From Agrocybe praecox (Eukaryota > Basidiomycota > Agaricomycetes > Agaricales > Agrocybaceae): DNA of 64,000 nucleotides. Each line of letters starts with the position of its first letter. Positions within the stretch are counted from its first letter, which is position 1. The notes below the pieces were generated by a model. It was not told the DNA's origin. It saw only the letters and a program-made list of their open reading frames with translations, and did no database searches. Below, piece by piece: positions 11,861-22,280 of the stretch. The stretch lies in NCBI GenBank assembly GCA_964017145.1, contig OZ024844.1, forward strand, positions 3,658,001-3,722,000, written 5' to 3'. The position numbers and the translations under genes were made by a program.

Positions 11861-12052
11861 AAACAATGGGCGCTTGAGCGCTTGGTTATGATCTGCAACG
11901 TAAGCCTAGCCTGAGGTTGGTTAGTCAGGCGTCTGCCTGAAATATTGTTGATCAAGGTCATTACATCTGCCCATAAACCTTCTTTTTGACCGCAGTGTCC
12001 AGAAATTATTGCTGACGCCGATAAATCTTCCCATTCAGAAATTGTTCTTCAG

Positions 12053-14085
12053 CTAAACCCTGGCAAACCAAACTTCGGCACTTTCCTTGCCTGTTCCTTC
12101 AGGAGAGCGAGAATCCGGACCTTCCTTACCCCAGAATCCACCTTTGAAAGCGAGACCTTCATCATCTCCATGCACCCACTCAACTTCAAAATGTTCATCG
12201 AAGCCAACGACCAGATCGTCTCCACGTTCATTCTTCGAGTGTCCTTCTTTCTCGCGCACTTCGGCGTTTGACCACAGAAGGGTGACGTTGAACAGGTCTC
12301 CGGAGAAATGGGATAGGCGGAGGTGTGTGGCAAATGTATGTTTGAACGGTATGACGTATGTAGGGATGGAAAGATCGGAAGCGCCCAGGATGCGTTGGAC
12401 AGATTTGGATCGTAAAAATGCGTCACAGTGCGCAAGGGCTGACTTCAGTTTATCGCTAGCCTTCACTGTACTTGGAACAATACACGGCTCGAGGGTTCCA
12501 TATGTGAGATGTGTGTACCTCTTTTCAGATAACACATCGAATGGTTCGCTGGGCAATTCCGGGAAATCCGGTCGTGGAGTAACTCGCCTTGCTTTTTCGA
12601 CGGAGTCATTGTACAATTTCTCAAACCTGAGCAAAAAAGAGGCATTCACTCGTTGAGACTCGTCTTGATACATAGTATATCATGAATGAACGCCTACCTG
12701 TCATTCCAGTCTATTTCTTTCAACCCAAGATTTTCATCGGCGATACGAAGTTTCACTGCTTCCATGAGGAATTCTCCGTTTTCGTCATTTGAAAGGGAGA
12801 CGATACCCAGGTTGTCGTTGGGAAATCTAGCTACCTGGGTTTTGTATCCCGGATTGCTGCCACCATGTTCGATAATATCATGTCCCTGGTAAGAGTACCT
12901 CCATTGACCAGCGCCATAGGCCTTGACGCTCTTATGAAGGTATTGGCTTATATTGGGGATATTTAAATTTGACCCAACTTACATATTCTGGGAATTCGGG
13001 TTTTCCGTGGGATACGGTACGACCATAAGCAACGTGGTCTACGATCTCTTCCGGGATGATAGTCTCATTCGTATATGGATGACGACCTTTATTCAATAGC
13101 ATAGACACCCATGTGGCCTAGAAAATAAATTGACATTCTTCACGTTGATCTTAGATGAACGTACCAAGTCTCTTGCGGATGACAGTACTCCTCCGGCACC
13201 TGCCCAGATTTTCTCTTCTCCTGGACGTTGGAAGTAGGGGACGGCGGGAATGAAGGTCCCGTTCTTTCCATTAATAACGTCTCGCATGTTCCATTGAAAA
13301 CCATCAGCAAGTGTTCCTCGTGCTTCAGCCTCTGCAACTGAGAACGTGGAAGAGGTCATATTCAACGGTTCGAAAAGGTGTTGGGAGATGTATGATTCAT
13401 ATGTCTGATTCAACAGAACCTGGGGAAGATACGAAAGAGTCTCATACATCAAGTTGTTATATTGGAATGTTTCGCGAAATTCTGCTGAAGGTCGAAGGTG
13501 ACGCATGGTTGATATCTAGCCCACCTCAGCGATGTGCTGTTTTATTTGGAGAACATAGTAGCATACCATTTCGGACACACCTCCCTCCCTCCATGCTCCA
13601 GAAAATTCGTGGCGAGGCATTCCAGTTCGGTGTGATAGCATGTCCTGCAATGTAACGCCTCTGTCCATGTCCTCGTCCATCAACTCCCATTCCGGAATTA
13701 ATTGGCGTATCTTAGTTGACCATTTTATTTCTGCACCACGCTCTTCTGCAAGAGTCTTATTCGACACGAGAAGCCCAACTGAGAAAGCCAGGAATAGCTT
13801 GCTGTTGGACGCGATGGCGAAGACAGAAACCGGGGTTACTGGTGATCCGTCTGCATGAGCGATGCCATATCCTCCAAATTCGTGCCTCCATCTTGTCGGA
13901 GAAGTGTCATCTTTCCGAACAACAGCGACAGAAAGTCCAGAAGAGTTCCATTTGGTGAGTAAAGACTGGATATATCGTTCCGTATGTTCCGAAATCAAAG
14001 GCTTTGGTGACCGTACTGACCAAGGAACTTGCAATAACCAATCATAAGAAGCCAGGGCAAGTAAAACAGACGATATAAGCTTCAT
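12053..14085 (-). CDS. Serine beta-lactamase-like (class C/PBP fold) secreted protein, left copy
   Basis: Predicted 603-aa serine hydrolase of the beta-lactamase/penicillin-binding (AmpC/LACTB/esterase) family, with a probable signal peptide at MKLISSVLLALAS. Exons: 14085-13567, 13515-13165, 13117-12983, 12930-12698 and 12626-12053, all in frame. Catalytic motifs are present: SxxK as SNSK (S93-K96), YxN as YNN (Y192-N194) and the third motif as HGG (H357). The last exon is an additional C-terminal domain of about 190 aa ending EVWFARV. I chose MKL rather than an ATG 99 bases upstream because it places the hydrophobic signal first. In fungi such proteins are usually peptidases, esterases or lactonases rather than true beta-lactamases, and the substrate is not deducible. 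It is the inverted twin of 59139-61174, with the same exon lengths. Confidence 0.88.
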
Positions 14086-14185
14086 TCCATATTCTTTGAA
14101 TGTGGAATAAGTGAATGATGGAAAGAGAAAGAGGGCCGCCGGTCGAAGCACGTTTGCCCTAGACGTGGATCGCCATGGCGCCAAG

Positions 14186-16218
14186 GCAGACCTAGATCAT
14201 TCGCCGGCATTCTTATCTTATCTGATTGTTCTTTCATTTATCAAGGACGATTTTGGGTTTCAGTTCAGACTGCACTATAACCTAGTATAACTATACAAGC
14301 TTGACAACTTTCTTGCATCATCAACTCATACCAGGATCTTCTTCATTTTCTCAGATTGGTGTCCTCGAATAGCACATTTTCCACTACGTAAAAGACGTAT
14401 CTGACTCAACTACCCCAGAAGTTGAAAGCTGAAAAAACCCAAGAACCTAGGTGCTTTGAAGGCCCTGCGACCCTATTCACTGACTGTCTTTCATGTTTTT
14501 CTCTGTGACTCAATCGCCGCTACGCACTGCTAGAAATGTCCGCCTCATCTGCCAAAACAATTATGGAGAACGAACTCCAAACATGTCGCGACCTACTTCC
14601 TTAATCTCCGCTACATCAAGGACTCACTTTATGCAGAAAAATTTCCCGAACAAATTCATACTTCCAGTATTCGCAAGCCGGTTTTGTAGCAGTGTAATGC
14701 GGTCAAAGACTTCGCGTTTCGTACGCACACCGTGTCATGCCGTTGTTGATGACAGTGTCGGGCTCGGGTTATGGATCATGACGAGTTCCAGTTTATTTAT
14801 TTGTTTACATTGATAAATTGGTCAGGGGTGAGAGCGGTACTACTAGCTAACGGACGCAGCCAAGAAACATATCCAAGTATTTATGTTCCATTGCAGCTGC
14901 CGGGACCGGTTCCGCGGTTATGCGACCGAGTGCTTAATGGGCCTCATTCTGGCGGCAGGCTTTATATTACTAGAAGGTAGAACTAGTTTGGTAATCTCGC
15001 CTTCATCACGCTTCGCCTTTCGGGTATTTTGCAAAATATCAAAACAGGACCTGTTTTACAGGGTCAGCGATATGTACCTGGTACACAAGCATAAGTCGCG
15101 GAAACCGTAGGACACTTCCAGCCCTTTCGGACGTTTTGCATTCGACGCAGACAGGTGGAGCCTGCTCATAGGCAAATTTAGGCAAATTTAAAAGTTTGGC
15201 ATGAATGTGTTGTGAAGGGAATTTAAATTCAATTAATCATCTGTAATGCGAACATATAGGACCCATTCAAGCACACCCTGTTTCAGACTTTTATAATACA
15301 CTTTTTCACTCATTCATTGTTGTTTTCCTTCTGGTTAAATCCCGGATTTCAGAGGTGATAAAGTTACATCTCCACTGGGGGTTTGTCACTACTGTTACTT
15401 GCTTCAAATATTATATTAATATTTTAGTTTCACTGTAGTGATATATCACGTTAATTATCGATGCCCTGCTTCAGCGCGACAGTACGACATATAAAGGATT
15501 ATCACAGGAGACATCTTTAAGACCATCTGATTCTGGATGGATTACAGTCCATTCAGATGATCATTGCTCATGCCCACTATACTGAATGATCCGGTGGTTT
15601 TTTATTCAAGACACACATGTGAATAAGGAGGCCAGTTTATATGGTCCAAGGTAAAGAGCATCAAAACAACTCAAAAGGTACGACTTGCTTGTCTGGACTC
15701 GGAACAGGCCGCAGACGAATGTCCGAGACGCCCAAGGGACCATGCCGTATTCGGCCATCGACCACTAGTGGTCCGTTACCAGACTTCTCTCTGGGAAAGG
15801 ACAGTCTCGGGACACGTGCTGATGCGCCGTTCCCTTTCTGGAGTCGGCAGCCACGGCACAACCGTGTTCTGTCACTTTGACCGTAATCTTCCTTTTTCGG
15901 CTCTTGTGATTGGCGGCTTGTCACCCTTTGCCCTTGTTTCGTCAAGTCGTCATCGCTGCCCGTGCTGGCGCTAAGCCTTCTGGGTTTCTCAGTCCCCCGG
16001 CATTTCCTAATATAACATCTTTTAGGCCCGTCACCACCGGTCTGAGCAATGGATTACCTTCCTCGTTGGAGCAGCAACTCTGGGTTCAACTCGACGAAAG
16101 TCTTGACTCAGAATCCTCAACCTTTTTTGCTGCTGGCCTCTTTCTCTGTGTCTTTTTTTCGTCACTGCTTGCACTTCGGGTGATTCCTAGGCACCGGCAT
16201 TACCTTCGAAGGGTTGCC
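14186..16218. other. Intergenic, with a possible small coding relic
   Basis: Mostly AT-rich and without a supportable gene. At 14535-14690 the plus strand reads MSASSAKTIMENELQTCRDLL, then after a one-base frame change YFLNLRYIKDSLYAEKFPEQ, ending in TAG. This looks like a decayed exon of an unrecognised protein. Short inverted repeats occur at 15523-15561 (CATCTGA...TCAGATG) and near 15600-15627 (TTATTCA...TGAATAA), upstream of the SAP gene. The GC-richer stretch 15640-16218 is open in frame with the SAP gene but has no upstream ATG, so it may be its 5' UTR. Confidence 0.45.
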
Positions 16219-17931
16219 ATGGACGTCAACATGTTTTCCGAAGAGGAAAGAGTGGATGCCGTTCAAATGCCAGTTCCGGGCAATCTTACTCAGGTCACCT
16301 CACAAGCTGAAGCCTCAAATACAACTATGTTACCCTTTCCTGGGAACTACGTGGATGGTCAATTTGAGATAAAATATGCCAATATGTGAGTAGTTACTAG
16401 TACACTGCATCTCCGAAGAGCCTTCCTGATCGTGAAACTGTATCATTGTTTTTTCAGTGAGGATTCTATTTCAAAGCCAGTTCTTATCGATATGTGCAAA
16501 GGCTACAAACTTCCGCACTCAGGAAATATGACCGCCCTTCGACGGAGGTTGAGAGATTTTAGTGGGGATCAATCACGATGGGAAAACTTGTGAGTCCTTT
16601 GCACGCCAGAGACGAGGAGTGGTATTTATTAGATGATAAGGCTACACGGAAAAAGCACTACCCGATCCCATCTAGGACCTCGATTGACCAATACGACGAA
16701 AAAACAACCTCAGAAGAAATCGACTTTACGCCGCGACAAGATGTTCGAAAACGACAGTGGATTGTCGGCTCAAGGGTTGCCTACGATTCTTTCAACCGTT
16801 GTCCCTGAGCAAAAGTGGAACAAGGCGCAGCACGTAGCTGACATTAATTGGGTATGTTTTTTCATGCTTCGTATATTGGTATAGTCCGACAAACAGCTGA
16901 AACTATGTATTACAGGCAATAACTATCATGAAGATGTACCCATACCGAAAAGAAGAAATGCGGATGCGAGTGGCTGCACGCAATGCAGGGTCTAGATCCT
17001 CGGGTAGTCCAGTAGTGTGTATATTCTCCCCTATTATCTTCCTTCTTTCTTTTTAATATTTGAACCCTCTCAATAGACACCGCCTGATCAGTCGATCATG
17101 GAAGGGATCGAGACAGTTCATACAAGACTCGATAAAATATTGGACTATGTGCAACCATCATCATCACGGCCACAGCACGTTCCAAGTATCTCACACTCAG
17201 CATCATCCATCGGTCAACTCGAAAACTCGCCATCAACTCCACCACCACCAATTCACGTTTCTGAAATACCTTTGGCTTCAAATTCGTCACAATCTCGCAC
17301 GCTCGTTCTCGGAGACGGAAAAGAGATCACCTTCACTGCTGCCGATGTTCCCCCACCTCCCGTAGTGTCATTCGCAAAGGACATTCCAGCCCTCAATCGC
17401 ATGTGGGATGACAAAACCGAATTCTGGGATGGTATATCAGTTCTTCGTATCCACGACGTCCCAATTCCCCTTGTCTACTGGAAGGCTGTGTATACATCGA
17501 AGGTTGGATCAGATTGGAAGCGGGATCAGTGGAAGGCAACTAAAGGGAAATGGTTTGAATGGAAGGTACGTGATTTAGCATGAATATCACGGAGCACTGT
17601 TGTAACTCTAGATTTCTCATAGGTGCTTGTTGAATGCTGGCGCAAAGGCACGCCTGAGAAGTTTTGGTCACGGTTTACTACTGCAGACGGCAAGAAATTT
17701 GGCTATAAGGCCATACTCAAAGAGCTCTCCACAGAAAGGAAGAAGAAGGATGAATGCCTCGCTAACGTGATTAGGCTACGGTATGGTTCAGAGTTTGCAT
17801 CGACATTTTGCTATTCCAAAAACGGGGAGACACATGTCAAAGTGAAGGCATGCGACATCATCAAGCAGTATCGTAGAATTAGTGGATTACCTTGCGATGA
17901 TGATGATGATGACGACGATGATAATGAGTAG
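16219..17931 (+). CDS. SAP-domain DNA-binding protein, companion of the tyrosine recombinase
   Basis: Predicted 468-aa protein. Exons 16219-16385, 16458-16589, 16641-16851, 16916-17014, 17077-17565 and 17623-17931 sum to an exact multiple of three. Residues about 57-100 form a SAP motif (VLIDMCKGYKLPHSGNMTALRRRLRDF), a helix-extended-helix module that binds AT-rich DNA. A basic segment follows (KKQPQKKSTLRRDKMF), then a Pro/Ser linker. A conserved-looking C-terminal half is rich in Trp (DIPALNRMWDDKTEFWDGI, YWKAVY, WKATKGKWFEWKVLVECW). The tail is purely acidic (Asp repeat encoded by GAT triplets). Its stop lies 97 bp from the stop of the convergent recombinase gene. I infer a DNA-targeting partner of that recombinase; a host regulator is the alternative. 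I do not recognise the Trp-rich domain by name. Confidence 0.75.
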
Positions 17932-18027
17932 ATTTCTAGTTTAACATAGCAATTTTTTATATTTACTTTTGTCTTCTAATTCACGTAGTACATTTGTCGT
18001 CTTACTAAATACATGTTCATAGCCCTA

Positions 18028-19720
18028 CTAAGCACAATGGCAGGATCTACCGCACTGAAAACATTTTACGGCAGGGAGCCGATCCGGATTAAAGTAGTCC
18101 TCTCGCATTTCAAGTGGGTTGTCGTTCCAGGAGATGAGATATCTGACAATGGTCAGATTAGAAAACTCGGTGCTCCATCCACCCCAGTCGCAAATCCTAC
18201 GCAACGGCCATCTTCGATTTGACGATAAGTACTGGCACCCACCACGTCGGAAAGAGTGTGTTCCATACGGAATAGGATCAACTCCGATGTCTAAGAGGTT
18301 GTTGCGAAATAGTTCTAAAAACTGTTCTGACGACTAATAATAATATGTAAAATCATTCGTGGATAGCAATGTGTGGTGTGCTCGACTTACCATTGGATTG
18401 TTGTCCATTGATACTCGGTCTCCAGAAGCTATCTTTCGAAAAAGATAACCTGATGTAACTTCACTAGCATGCATCCACTCTGCCAGGGCACGAACGGGAC
18501 AGAGATGTGCTTCATCATCAGGAAGGGGTCGTAAATGGAAGGGCTTGATACCTAGGAAAAGATTCAGTGATTTAATATTTTGCCGCATCACCAGTGAATT
18601 CACGTTATACCTCCACTTTGATGTGTTTTTCGGAAAGGTAAAGTCAAAACTATTCCAAGAGGATTCTCTTGGAGGACCATATGCTCACGACGAATCTTCA
18701 ACACCTCATCGGAGCGAAGAAGACATATAAAGGCGATTGTATAAATTGCTTGAAGTGCACGCCGCGCTAGTCCACCACCCCAATAGTCAGGATCTTTACC
18801 ATTTCGAGTACCTGGAGTGTACTCTGTGATGTTCCAGTTCTTATCCTTGTGGTTTCCGTCGTATAATTGTTTCATAATGTCCTATTTAGTAGTAAACTGT
18901 AAGTACTAGAGCTTTTGACACATGAAGGTAGCTTTAATTTATGTACCGATGTGATTGCACGGGCGCTTGTGGGTGTTTCTCCATTCCGAACCTGTACCGA
19001 ATAGTAAATATTTCATAAGTTAATCAATAAACACATTCTCGCACCTTTCGAGTGCGTAAACTCATCATATAGGCACCCACATGCTGTGATATAGACGGAT
19101 TTCCAATCATCTTCCCGGTTACCTCACTTTTATGCCATGGATCAGATCCCAGACCAACCATACGGGCAAAGAGGTGGGTTATAGCGGCACGCATCTTCTG
19201 ACCATAGACATAAGAGTCACGGATCTGGTCTCGTGGTTTTACCGACCCATCTATATTCCAATCGTCGCAACTAAATTGAATAAATTAGTATGAAGAAAAC
19301 ATTGTAGAAGAAGACATTGAACTGCACGTACTGGTGCATAATCCATGCAGTGATGAACAGTGGTGCATCTTCAGGCGGACTTTCGCAGACAAATTCTGCC
19401 CTTGTTTTCACGAATCCATGATCGATAAGAAATTTAATGCATTGGTTTATAAGGCTGCGATAAAAAGAGATCATAGATTAAGCGCTATAACTAAACCAGA
19501 CATAAAGAACTCACCGTTGATACTCTAGGTTTGTTTTCTCTGTAATTCCTTGGGATGCTGTTGCCATAGTATCCTTCCACCCCGATGCAGGTAGGTTTGG
19601 AAGCGTTTCTTGTTCTCCTTCAAGATCATCTTCTATGTCTTCTTGGATATCGGTCGTAATATGACATTTGATTTGATCTTGAAGGACTGATTTCAAGTTG
19701 GCCAAAGACGAGGTCTGCAT
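18028..19720 (-). CDS. Tyrosine recombinase, Crypton-like
   Basis: Predicted 445-aa DNA breaking-rejoining enzyme. Exons 19720-19515, 19454-19332, 19270-19045, 18991-18947, 18881-18611, 18551-18391 and 18333-18028 total 1338 nt, exactly in frame. The catalytic core is complete: R256 in LLRSDEVLKI (box I), K285 in LPFRKTHQ, H370-x-x-R373 in THSFRRGG, W397 in WGGWS, and Y409 in TIVRYL. This spacing is close to Cre-type enzymes (R to H/W about 24, then Tyr about 12 further). The C-terminus has a Cys-rich CFQCGRSCHCA end that may bind zinc. The N-terminal part is helical-looking (TMATASQGITEKTNLEYQRLINQCIKFL) and resembles a SAM-like core-binding domain. Fungal genes of this type are the recombinases of Crypton DNA transposons. 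Y424 (REDYF) is a less likely nucleophile. The start at MQTSS is the first ATG in frame. Confidence 0.82.
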
Positions 19721-19971
19721 AGCGAGGATTGACAATTCTATATTTCAGTGGGCTACTTTATATACATACAGTGCCATGGCGTATAACTAAGACGGGACAG
19801 AATAAAATAGCCTAGAATTAAATCTCCTTTCACAACGCTTCAAGAATCTAAGAATACATACATGATAAACTGAACAGACAAGATCTTATTAAGAGAAGAA
19901 GACCTAATAAGTAACAGACATAAGAAAGGAATTATATGATACATCAATATAAAGAAACTTACAGGGAAGAT

Positions 19972-21589
19972 TCAGATGGTGGCGTCCTTCATAGCAGTTG
20001 GAACCCAAACACGTAGTTTCGGCAGTTTGTTTTTGAACCAATCGTACATCTCCTGCTGCGTGTAACTGGGCCCTAGATGACCATCCAACGATGTCACAAT
20101 ATCCCATACATATGCTTCGGGGATGACAAGCTCCATACGAGTTTCTGGGGAGCGAGGGCACTTTTCAACCTTACTGGGCTGCCTATCAAACAGAGCACGT
20201 CCAACAGTAATGTCTTGATTCTGGTTTCGGAGGCCAAGGTCTTTCGTTCGTGCTGTAGAAGCAAGTCCTCGGATGGCAAGGCCAGGGAATATTGTGTCGG
20301 CAAAGTTCTTGAGAATGCCCATAGGCTCTCCCCATATGAAATGATTTTCGATGAACTGTGCGATCAATTTTGGAGAGGGTGATTTCGTAAACAAACAGCC
20401 AGGTGTGGTGGACGAGACGACAGGGTTCAAATAAAGGTTTAGCAGCTGCGTTGAAGGGAAGTTATTGGGGATTTTCGACGCAATGGATGGGCAACATCGC
20501 GGAAGATTCCTAGACCGGTTGGTCTTTAATTCGGTTACCAAGCTATTGCGCCAAGCGTCCATGTATTTGCGTAGTGCACTACCGGCATAGCTCCTGTGGG
20601 CATGCTCAAGGTCCCGTCCAAATCCAGCTCGCGCAAGTCCAACTGCTGTTTCAATCCCACATCCTGGAATGCCCGACTAAAGGTGGAATGAGATATTAAC
20701 CAAAGGAGTACTGTATAAATTAGAACTTACATTATAATCGCCACCCGCTAGCAATGCAATAAGCACAAAATCAACCTTTGTAAGCGAGACACTGTGGTTT
20801 GTCGCAATATCCTCTGCTCGATAAACGATTACTTGTTCGTCGTCGTTGACTTCATTATCACTGAATAATAGAACACCAAAAGGTTGGAAATGAAACAATA
20901 CAAACTAAACATAAAGAGATACGTACATGCGGAGAACACATTGCGCACCCAGGGTAAGACAATCAATGTCTTCGCTGAGAATGGCGTCCAGCCAATTGAT
21001 TTCAGATAGGTGGCCAAGCTCCGCATCAGCTTCGCCTGGAGCCTGTAATAAAGATTCAAGGTTAATGTCAATTAATAACGTGAACTTAATTGAGTACGGG
21101 AGTACAAGACAAACCTGAACCCAAGGAAAACCGAGTGTATTCAGCATATTTTTGAAATCCTCCTCAATCCAATGGCGATTTCCACGAACGAACTTTCCTC
21201 TCTTGGTCTTTGAACGGTTTGAACCATCAAAAATAAAAAGAGGAGCAACCGGGAGTTGGAAAAGACGCATGCAACGTGCATAGAGCGTCGCAAGCTCGGG
21301 ATTCTTTGTATTGCTATGCCGGTAGCATGCTCGAAAAATCCAACCGCTATAGGTACAACACTGAGTAATTGAATCAGTGCTACCGTAGAAATAATAATAC
21401 TCACGAGGCATCTATTCCAAGCCGTAGAGAACGGTCCCCAAGTCGGTTCTTCTCAAATCCTTCTCGGATGGCAAAATCTTGAAAATTGTATGACTTGGCG
21501 ACGGGGTTCAAAATCTACAAAGTGCTATAAGAGAGCTGTATTCATTATAAGCGAGTGGTACATACCGGCCATAGTCCTTTGATACCCAT
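19972..21589 (-). CDS. XPG/Rad2-family structure-specific nuclease (FEN1/GEN1-like)
   Basis: Predicted 438-aa nuclease. Exons 21589-21566, 21514-21405, 21346-21115, 21042-20927, 20860-20731 and 20676-19972 total 1317 nt in frame. The start MGIKGLWPIL is the classic XPG N-terminus. Metal-binding acids are in place: D43 (GIDAS), D85 (IFDG), E126 and neighbours (APGEADAEL), D147 and D149 (SEDIDCL), D202 (GGDYN). These are followed by a helix-hairpin-type segment (SGIPGCGIETAVGLA). The C-terminal half (about 235 aa) is unlike FEN1 PCNA-binding tails. The family cleaves flaps or Holliday junctions; GEN1/Yen1-like versions resolve junctions. It starts 251 bp upstream-side of the recombinase in the same orientation, suggesting a role in processing recombination intermediates, which is inference. 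It could equally be one of the PIN/XPG host paralogues expanded in mushrooms. Confidence 0.8.
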
Positions 21590-21880
21590 GGTCAAGATGG
21601 GTGGGTGAAGGTAGCAAAACTGAAGAGGTCTGTCGGACATGGTAAATCACTTTTGTTCGACTTGTGATACAGTCTCGGAAGTTGGAGCCAATGTCTTGTT
21701 GATCGAAAATAGAGTCATAAGAATCATGGTGTAGCTATAGCGCTCCTGAATTGTTGACGACGTTGAAGCTAGCATGAAATGCCAGGTGGGATCATCTGGG
21801 AACCACAGTAGAAAATTCAAACTCAGCTTACTCTCAATTCAACAAACATATAATTTGACGGAAACATAAGGGTCGTTTTT

Positions 21881-22280
21881 TTATGACTGACTGTACATAA
21901 TATAAATGAAATTGTAATTGTAGAGCACTGAATAATAGTACATATGAAGCATACAGATAATAAATACTGTAGAAACGATAATTAGAGAAGAGGTAGTTAT
22001 GTCAAAGAGCGGTGAGTCGAGCGCAGGCATCAGCCCATCCGTGAACATGAGAGCCGATTGAGTGTACGTCCTCGCCAAGTACGTCGCGCACGTCCAGATG
22101 ACTTCAGAGTTCGCTGCAGGTTTGAGCAACGACTCCTCATCGACGGGATCCATCACTGACTGTGGAACGTTAATGTAGTTTCGGGGGAAGGCAGATGCAA
22201 TGATCGGGCCCTGGGGTTGGCTTCTTGCTGGCCCGCTTGGTGGGGTGGTGGGACCAGAGGCTGGGGTGGAATGGGAAGGT
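21881..22280 (-). other. Possible 3' exon of an unrecognised Pro-rich protein with a terminal membrane segment
   Basis: The minus strand is open from about 22280 to a TGA-type end near 21881. It reads a Pro/Ser/Gly-rich stretch (SGPTTPPSGPARSQPQGP), then NYINVPQSVMDPVDEESLLKPAANSEVIWTCATYLAR, and finally a hydrophobic segment (SLIIVSTVFIICML). An upstream frame at 22837-22559 (MDQSKQRRTQSSKPPH...) may belong to the same locus, but I could not join them with good splice sites. The family is not recognised. It could be a gene fragment or chance. Confidence 0.25.

Larger units (their letters stand above)
11540..14250. repeat. Left arm of a dispersed inverted segmental duplication
   Basis: This block reappears in reverse complement at about 58985-61735. 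Similarity covers the lactamase-like gene including introns, about 150 bp upstream (shared CAATCAGATAAGATAAGAAT near 14210-14235) and the 3' flank, where both copies share a stretch of the form CCTGAGGTTGGTTAGTCAG. It then continues, interrupted by indels, into the APH-kinase relic. The arms are about 45 kb apart. Confidence 0.85.

Noticed and set aside
12087..12656. Long plus-strand frame (189 aa) across the last lactamase exon
   Set aside because: Antisense shadow of a well-supported exon. The same shadow appears opposite the right-hand copy.
13311..14047. Several plus-strand frames opposite lactamase exons 1-2
   Set aside because: Antisense shadows with no splice logic or family similarity.
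15661..15945. 94-aa minus-strand frame in the GC-rich stretch before the SAP gene
   Set aside because: No family features. The stretch is open in several frames and more likely serves as 5' UTR of the SAP gene.
18028..19720. Y424 in REDYF as the catalytic tyrosine
   Set aside because: The distance from W397 is too long for the family. Y409 in TIVRYL fits the usual box II arrangement better.
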